A stretch of DNA of 64,000 bases from Bog-473 sp963736525 (lineage in GTDB: Bacteria; Actinomycetota; Acidimicrobiia; Acidimicrobiales; RAAP-2), in the NCBI GenBank assembly GCA_963736525.1, contig CAVTPF010000012.1, forward strand, positions 124,001 through 188,000, read 5' to 3'. The notes under the pieces are model-generated. The model had not been told where the DNA came from. It saw nothing but the letters and a program-made list of their open reading frames with translations, and did not search any database. Made by a program: the position numbers and the translations under genes. Positions 59,891-64,000 of this stretch are shown piece by piece. Numbering within the stretch: the stretch's first letter is position 1; each line of letters begins with the position of its first letter.

Positions 59891-61347
59891 TGCTGGCGGT
59901 GCTCATCCTCGTGCTCCCCGCCGTGGGCGCCCTCGTGTGTGCGGCCGCCCGCTGGCGGCCCTGGGCGGCCTGGGCGGCGGTCGGCACCAACGTGGTAATG
60001 CTCGCACTCGGGATTGTGCTCTCGGTCCGGGTCGTCCGCCATGGTGCGCTCGGGGGGCTGTTCGGGGTGCTGCGCGCGGATGCCCTGAGCGCCTTCATGG
60101 TGGTGGTCATCGGGGCCATTGCCGTGCTGGCCTCCTGGCTCGGAGTCCGCACCATCGGCAATGAGCTCGAGATGGGTCGCTGCACCGAGCGGCGAGCCAC
60201 GCTCTATGCCGTCTTGGTCCAGGTCTTCGTCACCATGATGGTGCTCGCCGTCTTAGCGGCCAACCTCGGGGTGCTTTGGGTCGGGGTGGAAGCAACCACC
60301 GTGGCGACGACGTTCCTGATCGGCCACGGCCGCACCAAGGGTTCGCTCGAAGCCTCGTGGAAGTACATCGTCATCTGCTCGGTGGGGATCGCGCTCGCCT
60401 TTTTGGGCACCGTGCTCGTCTACCTGGCGGCCATCCACGCCGGAGGACACTCGGCGCACGCCCTCGAATGGACGTCGCTCATGGCGAACGCTCGGCACCT
60501 CGATCCCTCGGTGATGCGCATCGCATTCGCACTGGTCGTGCTCGGGTACGGCACGAAGGTGGGTCTCGCCCCCATGCACAGCTGGCTGCCCGACGCCCAC
60601 AGCCAGGCCCCGGCCCCGATCTCCGCGCTGATGTCAGGGGTCCTCCTCACCGTCGCGTTCTACGCCATCTTGCGCTTCAAGGCCATCTGTGACCTGAGCG
60701 TCGGGCCGGAGTTCGCCCGAACGCTGCTCGTGATCGTGGCCTTACTCTCGCTCGCCCTGGCGGCGTCATTGCTGCTCACCCAACGCGACTACAAGCGCAT
60801 GCTCGCGTACCACAGCATCGAGCACATGGGGCTCATTGCCTTGGGAGCGGCAGCCGGCATTCCACTCGCCATCGCCGCGGTCCTGTTGCACATCCTCGGG
60901 CACGGCCTGGCCAAGAGCGTCCTGTTCCTCACCTCCGGCGAGATCCTGGCGGCCGAGGGCACGAGCCAGATCGACGGGGTGCGGGCCTTGGTGGCCCGGC
61001 GTCCCGCCCTCGGCGGCGTCTTCGGCGTCGGGCTCTTAGCCCTCTTGGGCTTCCCGCCGTTCAGCCTCTTCGCCAGCGAGCTCGGCATGATCCGAGCCGA
61101 GTTCCAGGTCGGCTTGGGCTGGGCCGCCGCCGCCGCCATGGTGGCGATGGTGGTGATCTTCATTGCGGTGGTCGGCCACGCCCGCCACATGCTGCTCGGC
61201 CCCGCCGAATCACCGGGAGCCGAAGCCACGCCGCGCCTCGCGGTCGCACCGCTGGTCGGGGCTCTCGCGGTGTGCGCGGCCATCGGCGTCTTTGCCTGGC
61301 CGCTCACCAGTCTGCTCGAGGCGGCAGCCCGCGCGGTGGCGCTGTGA
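59890..61347 (+). CDS. Second antiporter-like membrane subunit (HyfF type)
   Basis: The 485-aa protein starts ATG 59890 (1-base overlap TGATG). Motifs: WVGVEATTVATTFLIGHGRT (TM5 Glu), GTKVGLAPMHSWLPDAHSQA (TM7 Lys), PAPISALMSGVLLTVAFYAI, RDYKRMLAYHSIEHMGLIAL and HGLAKSVLFLTSGEILAAEG. It is a second ion-pumping module like HyfF/Rv0086. Two antiporter subunits in one complex indicate strong ion translocation capacity. Confidence 0.92.
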   Translation: MLAVLILVLPAVGALVCAAARWRPWAAWAAVGTNVVMLALGIVLSVRVVRHGALGGLFGVLRADALSAFMVVVIGAIAVLASWLGVRTIGNELEMGRCTERRATLYAVLVQVFVTMMVLAVLAANLGVLWVGVEATTVATTFLIGHGRTKGSLEASWKYIVICSVGIALAFLGTVLVYLAAIHAGGHSAHALEWTSLMANARHLDPSVMRIAFALVVLGYGTKVGLAPMHSWLPDAHSQAPAPISALMSGVLLTVAFYAILRFKAICDLSVGPEFARTLLVIVALLSLALAASLLLTQRDYKRMLAYHSIEHMGLIALGAAAGIPLAIAAVLLHILGHGLAKSVLFLTSGEILAAEGTSQIDGVRALVARRPALGGVFGVGLLALLGFPPFSLFASELGMIRAEFQVGLGWAAAAAMVAMVVIFIAVVGHARHMLLGPAESPGAEATPRLAVAPLVGALAVCAAIGVFAWPLTSLLEAAARAVAL

Positions 61348-62876
61348 TCCCGACCACGTCGGGAGCCCGCGATCCGGCGGCAGTGGGTCGCCGCCGCACC
61401 GCACGTCGCGTGATGCCGAGCGACCTGTTCGGCGTCGCCCAAGGGCTTTTCGCCGACGGCATGCGCCTCGCCCTCGTCTCGGGTCACGACGACGGCGCCG
61501 AGATGCGCGCCGTCTATCTCTTCACCTCGGGACCACCGGACCGCCGCGTCGAGCTCCACGTGCCGCTGGATCGGGCCCGGCCCGAGGTGCCCACCTTGGC
61601 CGGCCTGTCCTTTCCGGCCAGCCGCTTCGAGCGAGAGCTCCAGGACCTCTTCGGCATCGTGCCGGTGGGTCACCCCCAACCGCGGCGCCTCGTCCTCCAC
61701 CAACACTGGCCCGAGGGATGGCATCCGATGCGCCACGATGCCGGAACTACTCCACCGCTCGCCGCCGACGGACGATCGTACCCCTTCGTACCCGTCGAGG
61801 GTTTCGGCGTCTACGAGATCCCCGTCGGCCCCGTTCACGCCGGCCTCATCGAACCGGGCCACTTCCGCTTCTGGGTGGTCGGGGAGACCATCCTGCGCAT
61901 GAAGGCCCGCCTCTGGTTCGTCCACAAAGGCATCGAACGTCACTTCCAAGGACAGGATGCGCACCACGCCCTGGCCCTGGCCGAGCGCATCTCGGGGGAC
62001 ACGGCCGTCGGCCACGCCCTGGCCTACTGCCAAGCCATCGAGGACGCCTGGCAGCTCGCGGTCACAGAGAACGCCAGCTGGCTGCGCGCCGCGCTGCTCG
62101 AACTCGAGCGCCTCTATAACCACGTGGCCGACATCGGCGCGCTGTGCAACGACGTCGGCTTCGGCCTGGCCCAGGCCTGGGCCCTCGACCTGCGCGAACA
62201 GCTCCTGCGACTCAACCGAGACACCACCGGGCATCGCCTCCTGCGCGGCGGCGTGACCCTGGGCGGCGCTCGCGTCCGCTCGCTGCCCACGCCCGGCCAC
62301 CTGGCCGAGTTGCGCGAACGCTTCGAGAAGGTCGTCGGGCTGGCGACCTCGAGCGCGCTCGTCATGGACCGCTTCAGCGGAGCGGCGGTTCTCGACCGCG
62401 CGCACGCCGTCGAGCTCGGAGTAGTAGGCCCCGCCGGCCGAGCGTCGGGCCTCGACTACGACACCCGCATCGCGCATCCCTCGACCACGCCGGTCGAGGG
62501 TTTCTCGCCCGCGGTTCAGGCCGACGGCGACGTGCTGGCTCGGTTCCGCGTCCGGGCGGACGAGGTACGGGCGTCGTTCGACCTGGTGGCGCACTATTTT
62601 GAGGCCGCCGGCACCCTCGACGACGTGGCTACGCCCCCGGAACGTCGACCGGGTGAGCACGCGAGGAGCGGGATCGGCATCGCCGAGGGATGGCGCGGTG
62701 CCATCGTGCACCGTGTCGAGGTAGACGACGCGGGACGCGTGACTCGGATCAAGGTCGTCGACCCGTCCTTTTTCAACTGGCCGGCGCTCCCCGTTTCGCT
62801 GGCAGACACGATCGTGCCGGACTTCCCGCTCGCCAACAAGAGCTTCAACCTCTCCTACGCCGGGAACGACCTGTGA
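61344..62876 (+). CDS. Large subunit (NuoC-NuoD fusion, HyfG-like) without NiFe ligands
   Basis: The 510-aa protein starts GTG 61344 (GTGA overlap). Residues 1-140 are NuoC-like (RFERELQDLFGIVPVGHPQP). Residues 150-510 are NuoD/HycE-like (IPVGPVHAGLIEPGHFRFWV, VHKGIERHFQGQDAHHALAL, ENASWLRAALLELERLYNHV). Group 4 hydrogenases have two CxxC motifs that bind NiFe. The N-terminal site is SGDTAVGHALAYCQA here, with no CxxC, and the C-terminal site reads KSFNLSYAGNDL, without DPCxxC. The active centre is therefore lost, as in Ehr-type complexes and Rv0087-like proteins. What substrate or carrier replaces hydrogen is unknown. Confidence 0.88.
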   Translation: MIPTTSGARDPAAVGRRRTARRVMPSDLFGVAQGLFADGMRLALVSGHDDGAEMRAVYLFTSGPPDRRVELHVPLDRARPEVPTLAGLSFPASRFERELQDLFGIVPVGHPQPRRLVLHQHWPEGWHPMRHDAGTTPPLAADGRSYPFVPVEGFGVYEIPVGPVHAGLIEPGHFRFWVVGETILRMKARLWFVHKGIERHFQGQDAHHALALAERISGDTAVGHALAYCQAIEDAWQLAVTENASWLRAALLELERLYNHVADIGALCNDVGFGLAQAWALDLREQLLRLNRDTTGHRLLRGGVTLGGARVRSLPTPGHLAELRERFEKVVGLATSSALVMDRFSGAAVLDRAHAVELGVVGPAGRASGLDYDTRIAHPSTTPVEGFSPAVQADGDVLARFRVRADEVRASFDLVAHYFEAAGTLDDVATPPERRPGEHARSGIGIAEGWRGAIVHRVEVDDAGRVTRIKVVDPSFFNWPALPVSLADTIVPDFPLANKSFNLSYAGNDL

Positions 62877-62895
62877 GGTTCCCGACGGGTCATGT

Positions 62896-62915
62896 AATTG
62901 GTAATTTGATCAATT
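62896..62915. promoter_or_regulatory. AT-rich palindromic operator candidate before the ArsR gene
   Basis: AATTG-N10-CAATT with an inner TTGATCAA palindrome (62906-62913) lies in a sharply AT-rich patch of an otherwise GC-rich region, 83 bases upstream of the ArsR start. ArsR repressors bind such imperfect AT-rich inverted repeats. Inference from position. Confidence 0.5.
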
Positions 62916-62997
62916 CGTTAAACTCTCAAGTATTCGCCCGCACCGGGTCCGCCCCGGCGTCCCGACTGAGGGGTGCGCGGGGAGGGAGGGACATGCC

Positions 62998-63420
62998 ATG
63001 ACGACGGCCGGGAGCGACTCGCTCGTGACGGCACCTATCTACCAGGTGAAGGCCGAGTTCTTCCGCACGCTTGGGCACCCTGCACGGATCCGGGTCCTCG
63101 AACTCCTCAAGGGAGGGGAGCGACAGGTCAGCGAGCTGATCCCCGAGGTGGGCATCGAGGCCTCACATCTGTCCCAACAGCTCGGCGTGATGCGAAGGGC
63201 CGGCATCATCCAGTCACGCAAGGTGGGAGCGAACGTTTACTACTCGGTGGGTGACCCCAAACTCTTCGAGCTGCTCGATGTCGCCAAGCGCATCATCACG
63301 TCGTCGCTGGCCGAGTCTCAGCTTCTCTTAGAGCAGATGGAAGCGACCGACGAGTCAGGATCGCCACGACCGCGGACACAGCCCAAACGAGCGGCGCGGC
63401 GGGCGGGCGGATCGCGGTGA
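62998..63420 (+). CDS. ArsR-family regulator (Rv0081-like)
   Basis: The 140-aa protein starts ATG 62998. The winged helix reads KAEFFRTLGHPARIRVLELL, QVSELIPEVGIEASHLSQQL and GVMRRAGIIQSRKVGANVYY. The metal-binding ELCVCDL box of ArsR/SmtB is absent (VSELIPEVG), so it senses something other than arsenite or zinc by that site. It closely resembles mycobacterial Rv0081, a hypoxia regulator encoded next to the same type of operon, though there it precedes the operon. The C-terminal tail is basic and disordered. Confidence 0.9.
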   Translation: MTTAGSDSLVTAPIYQVKAEFFRTLGHPARIRVLELLKGGERQVSELIPEVGIEASHLSQQLGVMRRAGIIQSRKVGANVYYSVGDPKLFELLDVAKRIITSSLAESQLLLEQMEATDESGSPRPRTQPKRAARRAGGSR

Positions 63421-63550
63421 GTGATGGCAGTGCACCGGTTCAGTGATCGCCAGAGGCAGCGAGGGCCACGCCAGGTGAGTTCGGGCTACCCACCGGCCCT
63501 CCGATGCCACGAGCCAAGCACCTCCTTCAGGTGGGATCCGCGATAGTTCG

Positions 63551-63820
63551 ATGCGCATAGTCGTACGGGTGTCGCCGGGAGCCCCTGCGACCAAGGTCGG
63601 AGGCAGATATGGCGATTCGGAACCGCCAGTCCTCATCGTTCGAGTCACTGCCCCGGCCGTTGATGGCAAGGCGAACGTCGCAACAGTCAGAGCGCTGGCT
63701 GAGGCATTCGGCGTGTCACAGAGCCTCGTGCGGATCGTGACTGGCGAGCGGGCCCGCACCAAGGTGGTCCAGGTGGAATCAGCCGACCCCAATATCATCA
63801 CGGCCCTGCTGCGTGGCTAA
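63551..63820 (+). CDS. DUF167 (YggU family) protein
   Basis: The 89-aa protein starts ATG 63551. It matches the DUF167 alpha/beta fold: MRIVVRVSPGAPATKVGGRY, VLIVRVTAPAVDGKANVATV, RALAEAFGVSQSLVRIVTGE and RTKVVQVE. Function is unknown although structures exist for homologues. It is 130 bases after the ArsR gene. The remaining 180 bases of the window after it hold no gene that I can support. Confidence 0.9.
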   Translation: MRIVVRVSPGAPATKVGGRYGDSEPPVLIVRVTAPAVDGKANVATVRALAEAFGVSQSLVRIVTGERARTKVVQVESADPNIITALLRG

Positions 63821-64000
63821 TGGTTGTGCACGAGTCCTTGAGCGTAGACGGACTCTCTCTCCCGCCCACCAGGGTGGGGCCATGCCCTGCCAGGCGGTCA
63901 GTCCGCCGAGCCATGGCTGGGTGTGTCCATTTGCAGCACGCTCTGAGGCCCGTGTCGATGGGTGGTGCGCTCCGAGTCGGACCGTGGGCCTAGCGAGGGG

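Noticed and set aside
55778..62876. A functional formate hydrogenlyase or group 4 NiFe hydrogenase
   Set aside because: The large subunit lacks all four NiFe-binding cysteines and no formate dehydrogenase, HycF or maturation gene is present in the window.

Overview
The window is GC-rich, with dense genes and frequent GTG starts and 4-base GTGA/ATGA overlaps. It comes from an actinobacterium, most likely of the Acidimicrobiia type. Four observations support this: a Lon-like PDZ/S16 protease end and a UPF0182 membrane protein in the order seen at mycobacterial Rv3194c-Rv3193c; a mycothiol-ligase (MshC)-like gene and a mycoredoxin-like gene; an F420-type NADP oxidoreductase; and a six-gene hydrogenase-like operon with an ArsR regulator that matches mycobacterial Rv0081-Rv0087. 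The secreted GYWLV/GGVFAFG repeat protein is also typical of that class. The assignment is by recognition, not by search.

Layout. 1-5.9 kb: housekeeping genes (Lon-like protease end, a DivIVA-type coiled-coil protein with a phage MuF-like Cys/His tail, UPF0182, initiator tRNA). 6.2-16.3 kb: alpha/beta hydrolase, metallo-beta-lactamase hydrolase with a divergent TetR regulator, amino-acid permease, two-gene ABC exporter, CaCA exchanger, and a MarR-ClC channel pair. 16.6-27.8 kb: a sulfide/persulfide and low-molecular-weight-thiol region. It holds sulfide:quinone reductase plus a 48-aa partner ORF, DUF2892, a frameshifted and an intact CsoR/CstR-type repressor, a truncated MMPL protein, an AhpD-like protein, an MshC-like ligase, Nudix, DUF302, a rhodanese-persulfide dioxygenase fusion, a single rhodanese, a TauE/SafE exporter, a methyltransferase and mycoredoxin. 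Three copies of an ATACCC-N4-GGGTAT palindrome (one imperfect) lie in front of these units and probably mark one regulon.

27.8-39.6 kb: a decayed accessory region with a frameshifted methyltransferase, a small ORF split by TGA, three copies of a short intergenic repeat, a degenerate tyrosine recombinase with an excisionase-like HTH tail, broken VOC and DUF2090 genes, and a half alpha/beta hydrolase. Intact SDR, redoxin and nitronate monooxygenase genes lie among them. 39.9-46.8 kb: GH15 glycosidase, then a compact oxidoreductase cluster (redoxin, VOC, FAD disulfide oxidoreductase, tandem VOC, F420-type oxidoreductase, DUF3237) of unknown substrate. 47.2-53 kb: a large secreted beta-helix protein with six Ig-like repeats, an IS1380-family transposase remnant and a membrane glycosyltransferase.

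53.5-63.8 kb: GNAT, GTP-dependent PEP carboxykinase and the hydrogenase-like membrane complex. The large subunit of that complex lacks the cysteines that bind NiFe, so it is probably an energy-converting-hydrogenase-related (Ehr-type) complex and not a hydrogenase. It is followed by its likely ArsR regulator and a DUF167 protein.

Long core genes of up to about 1000 codons have no interruptions, while single-base frameshifts and nonsense codons cluster in the accessory stretch. That favours real gene decay over uniform sequencing error. No CRISPR array, rRNA or complete insertion sequence was seen.
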